Below, in pieces: positions 25,653 through 35,017 of a DNA stretch of 55,763 bases (its first letter is position 1; each line of letters opens with the position of its first letter). Both the position numbers and the translations under genes were made by a program. The stretch spans positions 1-55,763 of the forward strand of contig NZ_WSTA01000017.1 of NCBI RefSeq assembly GCF_009789225.1, written 5' to 3'. The notes under the pieces are model-generated. The model was not told the DNA's origin. It saw only the letters and a program-made list of their open reading frames with translations, and ran no database searches. This DNA is from Agromyces seonyuensis. Its GTDB lineage: Bacteria > Actinomycetota > Actinomycetes > Actinomycetales > Microbacteriaceae.

Positions 25653-26780
25653 CTAGGCTCCGGCGATCCTGACGGCGGCAGTCGGCAGGGCGGCGGCCGC
25701 GTTCGGCACGATCGGGATCTCGGCGGTCGGCGGGGTGCGCCCCTCGGTCGGGGCGGCGGACGCGTCGACGCCCGGGCTCGGGACGACGGAGGTCGCGGTC
25801 ACGATCGGGATGGCCGCGGTGATCGGCACCGGCTGGGCGCCGAGCTCGACGGCGGGCGCGGGCGAGTCATCCACCTGCTCGGGCACGCGCGAGCGCTCGA
25901 GCCGGACGCACACGATGCCCGCGAGGATGAGCGCGCCGCCGAGCAGTTGCAGCGCGCCGAGCGCCTCGCCGAGCAGGAGCCAGCCCGCGACCGCGGCGAA
26001 GACGACCTCGGAGAGGCCGAGGAAGGCGGCGACTCGGGTGCCGAGCAGACCGATGGCGGTGACGCCCGCGAAGTAGGCGAACGCCGTCGAGAGCGCGCCG
26101 ACCACGACGAGCGGCACCCACCACGGAGCCGCGCCGCCGAGGAAGGCGACCTCGCCGAAGTTCGCCTCCATCGGCAGCAGTCCGGTCGCGCCCACGAGCC
26201 CGAGGGCGATCGCGCCGACGACGAAGCCGGCGGCGATGAGGGCGATGGGCGGGAGGTCGCCGGCCTTCTCGCCGACGGTGTAGTAGACGCAGACGCCGAT
26301 CATGGCGATGCCGGCGAAGAGCAGGCCGAGCGGATCGAGCGTCCCGCCGCCGGGGCCGATCACGAGCACGAGGCCGCCGAGGGCGAGGAGCGAACCGAGG
26401 ATGACGATGCCCTGCGGGCTACGGCGCGTACGGACCCAGACGAGGCCGACGAGGGCGATGGGCGCGAGGTACTCGATGAGCAGCGTCATCGAGACGGGGA
26501 TGCGGGAGAGCGAGGCGTAGAAGAAGAACTGCACCGCGGCGACGGCGACGAGGCCGTAGAGCAGCACGATCCAGCGCGCTTTCCACAGCGGCCGCAGATC
26601 CCACTTCAGGGCGATGAGCGCGGGCACGGCGAGGATGAGCGCGGCGACGGTGATGCGCGCGAGAACTGCCGCACCGGGCGACCAACCGGCCTCCAGGAGC
26701 GGCTTGACGAAGACGCCGCCGACGCCGAACGCGAGGCCGGCGGCGAGGCCGAGGATGATGCCGAGAACGCCCTTCGACAC
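25653..26780 (-). CDS. EamA (DMT superfamily) transporter
   Basis: 375 residues from GTG 26780, chosen for the AAAGGG 6 bases upstream and because the helices start with KGVLGIILGLAAGLAFG. About ten transmembrane helices in two EamA repeats; the second ends with LSEVVFAAVAGWLLLGEALG, typical of the family. The last ~85 residues are a soluble Pro/Ala/Thr-rich tail. It exports or imports small metabolites; substrate unknown. It diverges from the CGNR gene, an arrangement that suggests control by that regulator. Confidence 0.9.
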   Translation of the reverse strand: MSKGVLGIILGLAAGLAFGVGGVFVKPLLEAGWSPGAAVLARITVAALILAVPALIALKWDLRPLWKARWIVLLYGLVAVAAVQFFFYASLSRIPVSMTLLIEYLAPIALVGLVWVRTRRSPQGIVILGSLLALGGLVLVIGPGGGTLDPLGLLFAGIAMIGVCVYYTVGEKAGDLPPIALIAAGFVVGAIALGLVGATGLLPMEANFGEVAFLGGAAPWWVPLVVVGALSTAFAYFAGVTAIGLLGTRVAAFLGLSEVVFAAVAGWLLLGEALGALQLLGGALILAGIVCVRLERSRVPEQVDDSPAPAVELGAQPVPITAAIPIVTATSVVPSPGVDASAAPTEGRTPPTAEIPIVPNAAAALPTAAVRIAGA

Positions 26781-26820
26781 GGGGTGCCCTTTCGAACTCG
26801 CCCGACCGGGGCGGCGGCGC

Positions 26821-26854
26821 CCGTCATGGGCGAAGGTGGTTATGCTCATGACGG
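26821..26854. promoter_or_regulatory. inverted repeat and promoter between EamA and CGNR genes
   Basis: CCGTCATG (26821-26828) and CATGACGG (26847-26854) form an 8-bp inverted repeat around the -10-like TATGCT (26841-26846) of the CGNR gene. Probable operator in the divergent intergenic region. Confidence 0.5.
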
Positions 26855-26880
26855 TAAATCCCCGGGCCGTCAGGAGTCAA

Positions 26881-27426
26881 ATGCTTTTCACCCATGACAC
26901 GATCGTCGGGCTCGCGTTCGTCGTCGCCCTCTCCGACACGGCCCCCGAAGCATCCGAATCGGGCGCCGACGAACTGGGCTCCCCGGCCCGGCTGACGGCC
27001 CTCCTCGACGACTACGACTACGCCGGCCGACGCGACGGCGACGCCGCCGAGCTCGCCGAGGTGGCCGCGGCACGCACCCGGCTCCGCGAACTCTGGATGC
27101 TCGATCGCGACGAACTCGTCGACGCCGTCAATCTGATCCTCGCCTCGTCGAACGCCGTGCCCCAGCTGGCCCGCCACGACCGCCTCGACTGGCACCTGCA
27201 CGCCACCAGCCGGGAGGCGCCGCTCGCCGAGCGCATCCTCGTCGAAGCGTCGCTCGCCCTCGTCGACGTCATCCGGGCGGATCAGACCGACCGTCTCCGC
27301 GACTGCGAGGCCGAGGACTGCGGCAGCCTCTACGTCGACCTCTCGAAGAACGCGTCGCGGCGATTCTGCTCGACGAAATGCGGCAACCGGATGGCCGTGC
27401 GCGCCTACCGTGCGCGTCAGGACTGA
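26881..27426 (+). CDS. CGNR zinc-finger regulator
   Basis: 181 residues. The N-terminal ~130 residues are the ABATE-like ligand domain; the C-terminus has the zinc finger CEAEDCGSLYVDLSKN...RFCSTKCGNRMAVRAYR with four cysteines and the name-giving CGNR. Such proteins are presumed DNA-binding regulators. AGGAG precedes the ATG. Paired divergently with a DMT transporter, which it probably regulates. Confidence 0.93.
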   Translation: MLFTHDTIVGLAFVVALSDTAPEASESGADELGSPARLTALLDDYDYAGRRDGDAAELAEVAAARTRLRELWMLDRDELVDAVNLILASSNAVPQLARHDRLDWHLHATSREAPLAERILVEASLALVDVIRADQTDRLRDCEAEDCGSLYVDLSKNASRRFCSTKCGNRMAVRAYRARQD

Positions 27427-27501
27427 GGCGACGGCCGCCGACCCGGTCGCGACTTCGTTCGAACCGCCCCGACGCTCTCGCGCCCGACCCCGCATCCCTC
27501 G

Positions 27502-27507
27502 CTAGAA
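27502..27507 (+). promoter_or_regulatory. -10 box of patatin-like gene
   Basis: TAGAAT, 43 bases before ATG 27551. Confidence 0.45.
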
Positions 27508-27550
27508 TCCGCGGGAGAGTACCTCGGGTCGGCGCGGATGGGGGCGGTTC

Positions 27551-30500
27551 ATGGACGGTCGGCCGGCTGGAGCATCGCAACTCGCCTGGCGCACCCTCCG
27601 CCCCGGGTCGCACTTCGCGGCGAGCGCGATCGACGCGACGTCGGTGTTCGACGAGACCGGCGACGGCTACCACCGTCGGCGCCTCCGCATCGCCCTCGCG
27701 ATGAAGGGCGGCGTGAGCCTCGCGGTCTGGATCGGCGGCGCGGTCGCCGAGCTCGACGTGCTCCGCCGCATCCGCATCATCGAGGGCTCTCCCGAACCCG
27801 ACGGCGGACGCGGGCGTCCTCGTGCGGCGTACTACGGCGGCGACGACCCCGAGGAGCTCGAGCGCGCACGCCGCTACGCGGAGCTGCTCGACCGGCACGG
27901 CTACGACCGCGTCGAGATCGACGTGCTCGCGGGCGCGAGCGCCGGGGGCCTCAACGCCGTCCTCTTCGGCGTCGCCCAGCTCGGCGGCTCCACGATGGAC
28001 GGCGTCTTCGACCTCTGGGAGCGCGCCGGCGCGGTCTGGGATCTGCTCCGCCCCTCCGGCACGACCCGCATCGACTCGGTCCTCGACGGCGACGGCTTCT
28101 TCTGGAAGGCCGCCCGCGACGCGCTCGAGTCCATCCGGGCCGAGCAGTCGGTGCCCGACTCGGTGCGTCCGACCCGGCTCACGATCGACCTGTCGGCGAC
28201 CATGCTCGAGACCGCCGGCGAGTCCGAACGCGGCACGCGCGAGGGCCGCGCCCACTTCCACTTCGTCGGCGGCTCGCAGACCGGCGACGCCGAACGGGAG
28301 CGCCGCCGCATCCCGCTGCCCAGCGCCTCCACCGAGGATCCGGACGGCGTCGACGACGACCTCGACCGACTCGCCTACGCCGCCCGCAGCACCTCCTCGT
28401 TCCCCGGGGCGTTCGAGCCCGCCAAGATCTACTCGACCGCGCCGCTGCGCGTCCCCGCGGATGCGCGCCTGTCCGGTATCCCCGGACCGGCGCACCCGCT
28501 CGATTTCAGCAGAGCGTTCCACGCCCACCGCGAGCTCCGCCCCAGCTACCAGCATCCGCGGCTCGACCCGTTCCGCGTCGTCGACGGCGGCGCGACCGAC
28601 AACGTGCCGATCGACCGGGCGATGCGCACGGTGCTCGATCGCGTCGCCGACGGCGCCGTCACCCGGATGCTCGTCTACCTGGACCCGAGCCCGAAACCGG
28701 ACCTCGCCGGGCTGCGCCCGCCGGCCCGCTACGACGGCCTGCCGCCGATCCGACCCGGCAACGGCGCCCCGCCGACCTCGGCCGACCCGAAGTCCGCGCT
28801 GTTCGGCACCGTGCTGACGAGCCTCGGGCGCATGTTCGGGCGGGAGTCCAAGGACGAGGAGGTCGACGAGGTCGATCGCCTACGCCGTCGGCTCGCCACG
28901 GAGCGGATGCGCGAGGCCCCGCTCGGCGTCCTCCTCGCCCGCGGCCGGCCCGACCCCGACGACCTCGGCGCCGCGTACCTGCGCACCCGGGCGACCGCCG
29001 ACGCGCAGCAGTTCGCCGAACTGCTCGCCGAGCCGTCCCGGTGGCAGCTCACCGCCCGCATCCGGGGCCGGCGGCGCATCGCCCCGTGGGACCGGTCGGG
29101 GCTGCTCGCACTGGAGCGCGTCTTCCACACGTCCTACGCGACCGCCGAGCCCTGGCAGCGCGCGGCGATCCGCCTCGGCCCGCAGGCCCGTGTCGACGCG
29201 TGCCGCACCCTGCTCGCCTGGATCCGGGCGATCGAAGGGGCCGCGGAACGATCGCCGGGCGGCATCCCCGGTCTCGACGATCGCGTCGCCGCCGGGCTCC
29301 GCGCCTCGCTCCGCGACGAACTGGGCCGACGGATGTCGCTCGCGCTCGCCGAGCGCGACGGCGCGCTCTTCGACGCCGTCGCCGGCTGCACCGCGCCGGA
29401 CCCGGCCGCGCTCGCCGCCGAGTGGCTCCGGCGGAACGTCGGCGTCGAGTGGGACCCGGCCTACGACCGGCTCGTCGCCGGACTGCGCGAACTCTCGGAC
29501 GCCGTCGCCGAGTCGGGCGCCGAGTCCTGGGAGGCCACGCCCTGGGCGGCGCTGCGCCGCCTCGAGTCCGCCGCCCCGGACCTCGCGCCGACGATCGCCG
29601 TCCGCGGCATCCCGCTGAACCTGGCCTCGTTGCGCTACGACGAGATCACCGCCGAGGAGACGGACATCGCTCTCGCCCGGGCCGTTCCCGGCGTCGATGC
29701 GGCAGCCCTCCGAGAACGCCAGGCGCGTCGGGGCTTCCGGGCGCTGCTCGGGCTGCCCCACGCCGACCTGCTCGACCTCGCCAGTCCGGGGCCGCAACGC
29801 GTCGTGCCCTACGTCGCGCGTGTCGTCGAGACCGAGCGGCTGCTGCCGACAACGAAGCTCGGCGGCGCGTCGCTCGCGAACTTCGCCGGGTTCCTCAGCC
29901 GTGACTGGCGCAGCGACGACTGGTGGTGGGGCCGACTGGACGCCGCCGCCGGCATCGTCCGCATCCTCGACGGCCTCGGCGCCGGAGACGGATCGGCGTC
30001 CGCCGCCGCGGACGAGGGGTCCCGCTTCGCGCAGCGCGTCGCCGTGCAGACTTCGCTCGTCCGGCAGCGCGCCGGATCGGTCCCTGCGGCCGGCCCCGCA
30101 GACGGCAGTGCCGCGACGCCGGCCGTCCGACAGCCCGACCTCGGCGACGAGGAGCGCGCGGGGCTGCCCGCACTCGATGCGGGCTACCGGGTCGCCGTGC
30201 TCTCCCGGCTCGTGCGCCTGCTGCCGCTCGCGCTCGAGCGCGGCGCGTTCGCCCGCGCCGTCGTCTGGGTGCTGCGTCCGGCCCTCGCGGTCGTGCCGGC
30301 CGTCGCAGATCCGCCGCGGCTCGCCGTCGTCGCGGCGCTCGCCGTCGCCCCGATCGTCGTGCTCGCACCGCCCGCGGGCGCGGGGCTCGACCTCGTCGCC
30401 GCGACCGCGCAGCTCCTGCTCTGCGCCCTCGCGCTCGGCATCGCCGCAGCCGCCGTCGGCCGCACCCGCTCGCAACGGGAGGCCGTCCTCAAGACGCTGG

Positions 30501-31159
30501 ATCCGGAGCGGCAGTACCTCGTCGGCCCCGTCTCGACCGGCGCGGGCTGGATCGCCGCACCGGCCGCCGCGACCGCGCTCCTGGTCGCACTCGACGCGCT
30601 GCACGCATGGAGCATCCTGCCGTTGCTCGACCGTCTGCCGCCCGCCCTGCCCTGGCTGCTCGCGATCCTCGTGGTCGTGCTCGCGGCGCTGCCCGGCCTG
30701 CGGGCGAACCGCCCGCGGGTCCGTCACGCGCGCGGCCGCTGGCGCCGTTGGGGGTACGCCCTCGCGGGCGCGATCCTCGGAGCGGCGGGCGTCCTCGGCT
30801 CGATCGGACTCCCGTCCGCGCCGTGGCTGCCCGCGGCGGCCGGCGGCCTGCTCGGGCTCGCGGCGGCCCTCGCCCTCACGCTCGGCTGGCTGACCGGCCG
30901 TGCACCGAACGCGCCGCGGGTCGCCCGCATCGGCATCGGCGTACTGCTCGAGACGTGCCTCGTCGCCGCGCTCGCCGCGGCCGCGCCGCTCGCGCTGTGG
31001 GAGGCCGCACCCGAGTGGCGCGGCTGGCTCGTCGTCGGTGCGATCTGGCTCTGGGGCACGGCGCTGTGGTGGCTGCCCCAGCTCTTCCCGTGGCCCTCGG
31101 GCGATCTGCGCTATCGGCCGGACGACTCGGCGCGGGCGCCGGAGTTCCGGCCCCGGTAG
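27551..31159 (+). CDS. large patatin-like (DUF3376) membrane phospholipase
   Basis: 1202 residues. Residues about 45-400 contain the patatin fold: oxyanion loop ALAMKGGVSLAVWIGG, nucleophile Ser in VLAGASAGGLNAV, and the Asp of the Ser-Asp dyad in VVDGGATDNVP. The middle ~500 residues match the DUF3376 patatin-related architecture (helical, Arg/Asp-rich, function unknown). From about residue 905 there are roughly eight hydrophobic segments, anchoring the enzyme in the membrane. Patatins hydrolyse acyl chains from membrane lipids. The gene stands alone on the plus strand; its stop is shortly before the hairpin shared with rpsO. Confidence 0.9.
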   Translation: MDGRPAGASQLAWRTLRPGSHFAASAIDATSVFDETGDGYHRRRLRIALAMKGGVSLAVWIGGAVAELDVLRRIRIIEGSPEPDGGRGRPRAAYYGGDDPEELERARRYAELLDRHGYDRVEIDVLAGASAGGLNAVLFGVAQLGGSTMDGVFDLWERAGAVWDLLRPSGTTRIDSVLDGDGFFWKAARDALESIRAEQSVPDSVRPTRLTIDLSATMLETAGESERGTREGRAHFHFVGGSQTGDAERERRRIPLPSASTEDPDGVDDDLDRLAYAARSTSSFPGAFEPAKIYSTAPLRVPADARLSGIPGPAHPLDFSRAFHAHRELRPSYQHPRLDPFRVVDGGATDNVPIDRAMRTVLDRVADGAVTRMLVYLDPSPKPDLAGLRPPARYDGLPPIRPGNGAPPTSADPKSALFGTVLTSLGRMFGRESKDEEVDEVDRLRRRLATERMREAPLGVLLARGRPDPDDLGAAYLRTRATADAQQFAELLAEPSRWQLTARIRGRRRIAPWDRSGLLALERVFHTSYATAEPWQRAAIRLGPQARVDACRTLLAWIRAIEGAAERSPGGIPGLDDRVAAGLRASLRDELGRRMSLALAERDGALFDAVAGCTAPDPAALAAEWLRRNVGVEWDPAYDRLVAGLRELSDAVAESGAESWEATPWAALRRLESAAPDLAPTIAVRGIPLNLASLRYDEITAEETDIALARAVPGVDAAALRERQARRGFRALLGLPHADLLDLASPGPQRVVPYVARVVETERLLPTTKLGGASLANFAGFLSRDWRSDDWWWGRLDAAAGIVRILDGLGAGDGSASAAADEGSRFAQRVAVQTSLVRQRAGSVPAAGPADGSAATPAVRQPDLGDEERAGLPALDAGYRVAVLSRLVRLLPLALERGAFARAVVWVLRPALAVVPAVADPPRLAVVAALAVAPIVVLAPPAGAGLDLVAATAQLLLCALALGIAAAAVGRTRSQREAVLKTLDPERQYLVGPVSTGAGWIAAPAAATALLVALDALHAWSILPLLDRLPPALPWLLAILVVVLAALPGLRANRPRVRHARGRWRRWGYALAGAILGAAGVLGSIGLPSAPWLPAAAGGLLGLAAALALTLGWLTGRAPNAPRVARIGIGVLLETCLVAALAAAAPLALWEAAPEWRGWLVVGAIWLWGTALWWLPQLFPWPSGDLRYRPDDSARAPEFRPR

Positions 31160-31187
31160 GCGCCGGCACGGTCGTCCGGAAACGACG

Positions 31188-31224
31188 AACGCCCCCGGCG
31201 GCCCGAAGGCGGCGGGGGGCGTTC
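31188..31224. terminator. bidirectional hairpin between patatin-like gene and rpsO
   Basis: GAACGCCCCC (31188-31197) pairs with GGGGGCGTTC (31215-31224) with a GC-rich loop that can pair further; it lies between convergent genes. Confidence 0.78.
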
Positions 31225-31272
31225 GCAAGAAGCTCGCGGTATCCCGAAGAGCCGTGTTCTCTCGAGGAGGAC

Positions 31273-31542
31273 TTAGCGGCGCAGGCCGAGGCGCTCGATG
31301 AGCGAACGGTAGCGGTTGATGTCCACATCGGCGAGGTAGCCGAGCAGACGGCGGCGCTGACCGACCAGGAGGAGCAGGCCACGACGCGAGTGGTGGTCGT
31401 GCTTGTGCTCCTTGAGGTGCTCGGTGAGGTCCTTGATCCGCTTGGTCAGGATCGCGACCTGGACCTCGGGGGACCCGGTGTCACCGGGGTGCGTCGCGTA
31501 CTCTTCGATGATCGCCTTCTTGACGTCTGCATCCAGTGCCAT
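31273..31542 (-). CDS. rpsO: 30S ribosomal protein S15
   Basis: 89 residues, exact S15 length. [17 protein letters not shown] and [17 protein letters not shown] are the 16S-binding signatures. S15 nucleates assembly of the 30S platform. AAAGGGG precedes the ATG. It is transcribed toward pnp on the same strand but the two are about 20 kb apart here. Confidence 0.98.
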   Translation of the reverse strand: MALDADVKKAIIEEYATHPGDTGSPEVQVAILTKRIKDLTEHLKEHKHDHHSRRGLLLLVGQRRRLLGYLADVDINRYRSLIERLGLRR

Positions 31543-31632
31543 AGAGGGATCCCCTTTCTCTCGTTGCGCGCTGCTCCGGACCTGTTGTCCGGGGCTCTCT
31601 TCGTGCGCGGCCGTCGTGACGGCAACCTGAAG

Positions 31633-31638
31633 AGTCTA
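31633..31638 (-). promoter_or_regulatory. -10 box of rpsO
   Basis: Minus-strand TAGACT gives a leader of roughly 85 bases upstream of rpsO, long enough for S15 autoregulation as in other bacteria; no specific fold was verified. Confidence 0.5.
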
Positions 31639-31710
31639 CCAGTGTTTCCAGCTCGTGACGAACGCCCACAGGCGGCGGCCAGGTCGGTCGCCCGGCTCGG
31701 CGCCCTGCGC

Positions 31711-32520
31711 TCAGTGGACGGTCAGCCCGCGGGCGAGGAACTGCGACCGCACCCGGTCGATCAGCGCGGGTTCGGGCGGACGCACGTCGTCGAGCGCGTA
31801 CGGCCGGTCGAGCTTCGCCCACTTGTCGCGGCCCATCTGATGGAACGGCAGCACCTCGACGCGCGCGACGTTGTCCCAGCCGGCGACGAGGTCGGCGACG
31901 GCTTCCACGTTCTCCCACGCGTCGGTGAGGCCGGGCACGAGCACGAAGCGCACCCACACCCGGGTGCCGCGCTCGGCGAGCCGCTTCCCGAACTCGAGGG
32001 TCGGCGCCAGCTCCCGCTCGGTGACGTCCCGGTAGGTCTCGGGCAGCCCCGACTTGACGTCGAGCAGCACGAGGTCGGTGTCGGCGAGCAAGGCGTCGGA
32101 TGCCCGTCGACCGAGATACCCGGACGTATCGAGAGCCGTGCGGATGCCGCGCTCGCGCAGTTCGCGGAACAGGCGCTCCACGAACTTCGACTGCAGCAGC
32201 GGCTCGCCGCCGGAGATCGTGACGCCGCCGCCCGTGGCGTCGAAGACCCGACGATATCGCTCGGCGAGCCGCACGATCTCCTCGAGCTCGGTCAGCCGCC
32301 CGTCCCGCTCGTACCAGGTGTCGGGATTGTGGCAGTACTTGCAGCGCAGCGGGCATCCGGCCAGGAAGACGGTCAGCCGGGTGCCGGGACCGTCCACGGC
32401 GGTCACGAGCTCCCACGAGTGGACGCTCGCGACCTCGCCCGACCGCCGCGCGAGCAGGCGCTCGGTGCGGTCGAGTTCGACGGGGGGCAGCCCCCGCGAG
32501 GGCAGTCGCACGACGCTCAT
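31711..32520 (-). CDS. pflA: pyruvate formate-lyase activating enzyme
   Basis: 269 residues. Radical SAM protein with the cluster motif in GCPLRCKYCHNPDTW (CxxxCxxC, about residues 55-62) and GGGVTISGGEPLLQ. It makes the glycyl radical on PflB. ATG lies 2 bases after the pflB stop (TGATCATG), so the genes are translationally coupled. Length and motif order fit PflA well. Confidence 0.95.
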   Translation of the reverse strand: MSVVRLPSRGLPPVELDRTERLLARRSGEVASVHSWELVTAVDGPGTRLTVFLAGCPLRCKYCHNPDTWYERDGRLTELEEIVRLAERYRRVFDATGGGVTISGGEPLLQSKFVERLFRELRERGIRTALDTSGYLGRRASDALLADTDLVLLDVKSGLPETYRDVTERELAPTLEFGKRLAERGTRVWVRFVLVPGLTDAWENVEAVADLVAGWDNVARVEVLPFHQMGRDKWAKLDRPYALDDVRPPEPALIDRVRSQFLARGLTVH

Positions 32521-32522
32521 GA

Positions 32523-34793
32523 TCAGGCCTGGTGGAAGGTGCGGCTGATGACGTCGAGCTGCTGCTCGCGCGTGAGGCGAACGAAGTTGACCGCATAGCC
32601 GGAGACGCGGATGGTCAGCTGCGGGTACTCCTCGGGGTGCTCCATGGCGTCGAGGAGCGTCTCGCGGTTCAGCACGTTGATGTTCACGTGGTAGCCGCCC
32701 TCCCCGGTGAAGGCGTCGAGGAGGCCGACGAGGTTCGTCACCTGCTCGTCCGTCGTGCGACCGAGTCCCTGCGGGACGACCGTGTTGGTGAGCGAGATGC
32801 CGTCCTGCGCCTCGTCGAAGGGCAGTTTCGCGACCGAGAGCGCCGACGCGAGCATCCCGTGGGTGTCACGGCCGTTCATGGGGTTGGCGCCGGGGGCGAA
32901 GGGTACGCCCGCGCGGCGGCCGTCGGGGGTGTTGCCGGTGGCCTTGCCGTAGACGACGTTCGAGGTGATGGTCAGCACCGATTGCGTGTGGGTCGCGCCG
33001 CGGTAGCTCGGGTACGTCCGCACCCGCTCCATGAACTCGTGCACGATCGCCGCGGCGATCTCGTCGACGCGGTCGTCGTCATTGCCGAAGGTCGGGAAAT
33101 CGCCCTCGGTGACGTAGTCGACGATGAGGCCGTGCTCGTCGCGCACGGGGCGGACGGTCGCGTACTTGATCGCCGAGAGCGAGTCGGCCGCCACCGACAG
33201 GCCTGCGATGCCGCACGCGAGGGTGCGCAGCACGTCGCCGTCGTGGAGGGCCATCTCGAGGCGCTCGTACGCGTACTTGTCGTGCATGGCGTGGATGCAG
33301 TTGAGCGCCTCGACGTAGGTGCCGGCCAGCCAGTCGAGCAGCCCGAGGTAGGCGCTCCAGACGGTGTCGTAGTCGAGGACGTCGCCGGACATCGGCGCGG
33401 TCGCCGGGGCGACCTGCTTGCCGGTGATCTCGTCGCGGCCGCCGTTGATGGCGTAGAGGAGCGACTTCGCGATGTTCACGCGCGCGCCGAAGAACTGCAT
33501 CTGCTTGCCGACCTGCATGGGCGACACGCAGCACGCGATGGCCGCATCGTCGCCGCAGAGCGCGCGGATGTCGTCATCCGATTCGTACTGGATGGCCGAC
33601 GTGTCGATCGAGACCTGCGCGCAGAACCGCTTGAACCCGTCGGGGAGTCGGTCGCTCCAGAACACGGTGAGGTTCGGCTCCGGCGCGGGCCCGAGGTTGT
33701 AGAGCGTCTGGAGGTAGCGGAAGGAGTTCTTCGTCACGAGCGGTCGCTCGTCCTCCCCGATGCCGCCGATCGACTCGGTGACCCACGTCGGGTCGCCCGA
33801 GAAGAGCGCGTCGTACTCGGGGGTGCGGAGGAAGCGCACGATGCGCAGCTTGATGACGAGGTCGTCGATGAGCTCCTGCGCGAACTCCTCCGTGATTCGG
33901 CCGGCGGCGAGGTCGCGCTCGAGGTAGACGTCGAGGAAGGTCGCGTTGCGGCCGATCGACATCGCGGCACCGTTCTGCTCCTTCACCGCGCCGAGGTAGG
34001 CGAGGTAGAGCCACTGCACGGCCTCATGGGCGTCGCGAGCCGGGCGGCGGAGGTCCGCGCCGTACGACTCCCCCATCGCGATGAGCTCGCGCAGGGCCTT
34101 GATCTGCTCGGCGTTCTCCTCGCGGTCGCGGATGACGTCCTCGCTCGAGAACTTCGCGTCGAGCTCGGCGCGCTCGCCCTGCTTGGCGGCGATGAGCGCA
34201 TCCACGCCGTAGAGGGCGACGCGGCGGTAGTCGCCGATGATGCGGCCTCGGCCGTAGGCGTCGGGCAGGCCGGTGACGATGTGGGAACTGCGGGCGCGAC
34301 GGACGGCGGGCGGGTACACGTCGAAGACGCCGTCGTTGTGCGTCTTGCGGTACTTCGTGAAGATATCGCGGAGGTCGTCCGGCACCTCGTAGCCGTAGGT
34401 CGTGAGGGCGCCCTCGACCATGCGCCAGCCGCCGAAGGGCATGATGGCGCGCTTGAGCGGCGCATCCGTCTGGAGGCCGACGATGAGCTCGTTGCCCTCG
34501 TCGATGTAGCCGGGCGCGTGGGCGGTGATGCTCGAGGGGGTGCGAGTGTCGACGTCGTAGACGCCCTGCTCGCGCTCTTCGGGGAACAGCTCGGTCAGCT
34601 TCGACCAGATGCCGAGCGTGCGCTCGGTGGGGCCGGCGAGGAAGGCCGCGTCGCCCTCGTAGGGCGTGTAGTTGCGCTGGATGAAGTCGCGCACGTCGAT
34701 GCCGTGCTGCCACGCGCCCTCGGCGAATCCCTCCCAGGCGTCCAGCCCTTCGGTTCCGCTCGCCCGGCTGCGGCTCGGCGTGGTGATCGTCAT
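32523..34793 (-). CDS. pflB: formate C-acetyltransferase (pyruvate formate-lyase)
   Basis: 756 residues, the size of E. coli PflB. Splits pyruvate plus CoA into acetyl-CoA and formate without O2. The catalytic cysteine pair is in [10 protein letters not shown] and the glycyl-radical site in RVSGYAVNF near the C-terminus. GAAGGGAG lies 5 bases before ATG 34793; the longer open frame upstream is leader sequence. The first 20 residues are a Ser/Thr/Arg extension. The enzyme is oxygen-sensitive, and the promoter with two operator-like sites suggests tight control. The full activase is next to it, so the system looks functional. Confidence 0.97.
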   Translation of the reverse strand: MTITTPSRSRASGTEGLDAWEGFAEGAWQHGIDVRDFIQRNYTPYEGDAAFLAGPTERTLGIWSKLTELFPEEREQGVYDVDTRTPSSITAHAPGYIDEGNELIVGLQTDAPLKRAIMPFGGWRMVEGALTTYGYEVPDDLRDIFTKYRKTHNDGVFDVYPPAVRRARSSHIVTGLPDAYGRGRIIGDYRRVALYGVDALIAAKQGERAELDAKFSSEDVIRDREENAEQIKALRELIAMGESYGADLRRPARDAHEAVQWLYLAYLGAVKEQNGAAMSIGRNATFLDVYLERDLAAGRITEEFAQELIDDLVIKLRIVRFLRTPEYDALFSGDPTWVTESIGGIGEDERPLVTKNSFRYLQTLYNLGPAPEPNLTVFWSDRLPDGFKRFCAQVSIDTSAIQYESDDDIRALCGDDAAIACCVSPMQVGKQMQFFGARVNIAKSLLYAINGGRDEITGKQVAPATAPMSGDVLDYDTVWSAYLGLLDWLAGTYVEALNCIHAMHDKYAYERLEMALHDGDVLRTLACGIAGLSVAADSLSAIKYATVRPVRDEHGLIVDYVTEGDFPTFGNDDDRVDEIAAAIVHEFMERVRTYPSYRGATHTQSVLTITSNVVYGKATGNTPDGRRAGVPFAPGANPMNGRDTHGMLASALSVAKLPFDEAQDGISLTNTVVPQGLGRTTDEQVTNLVGLLDAFTGEGGYHVNINVLNRETLLDAMEHPEEYPQLTIRVSGYAVNFVRLTREQQLDVISRTFHQA

Positions 34794-34883
34794 GTCGACT
34801 CCCTTCGTCCGACGGTCGGTGACCGTCGGCGGCTCCTGCGGCGGGCCCGAACGGACGGCCGCGTCGCGCTCAGGTGCGTCATT

Positions 34884-34937
34884 ATTGTTGAACAATTAGG
34901 CACGTTCAGCCTAGTCCTCGTTTTGTTCGACAATCAA
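34884..34937 (-). promoter_or_regulatory. pflBA promoter with two GntR/FadR-type operators
   Basis: Minus-strand -35 TTGATT (34932-34937), an 18-base spacer and -10 TAGGCT (34908-34913) form the best full promoter in the window. ATTGTTGAACAAT, a perfect 6+1+6 palindrome (34884-34896), lies just after the expected start near 34901. TTGTTCGACAA (34923-34933) overlaps the -35. Both fit TNGTNNNACNA, the consensus of FadR-subfamily GntR regulators. The leader to the pflB ATG is about 108 bases. No regulator gene is adjacent. Confidence 0.7.
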
Positions 34938-35017
34938 GCGGAACGGACGATCGGCGAGTCGGCCGCAGCATCGGCCGATGCTCGTCGGATGCCCCGCAAC
35001 TGCGGTAGAGAGGGGGC

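Noticed and set aside
27551-31159. Patatin-like protein as part of a CBASS-type defence operon
   Set aside because: No cyclase, Cap2/Cap3 or other defence gene next to it; the gene is alone on its strand.
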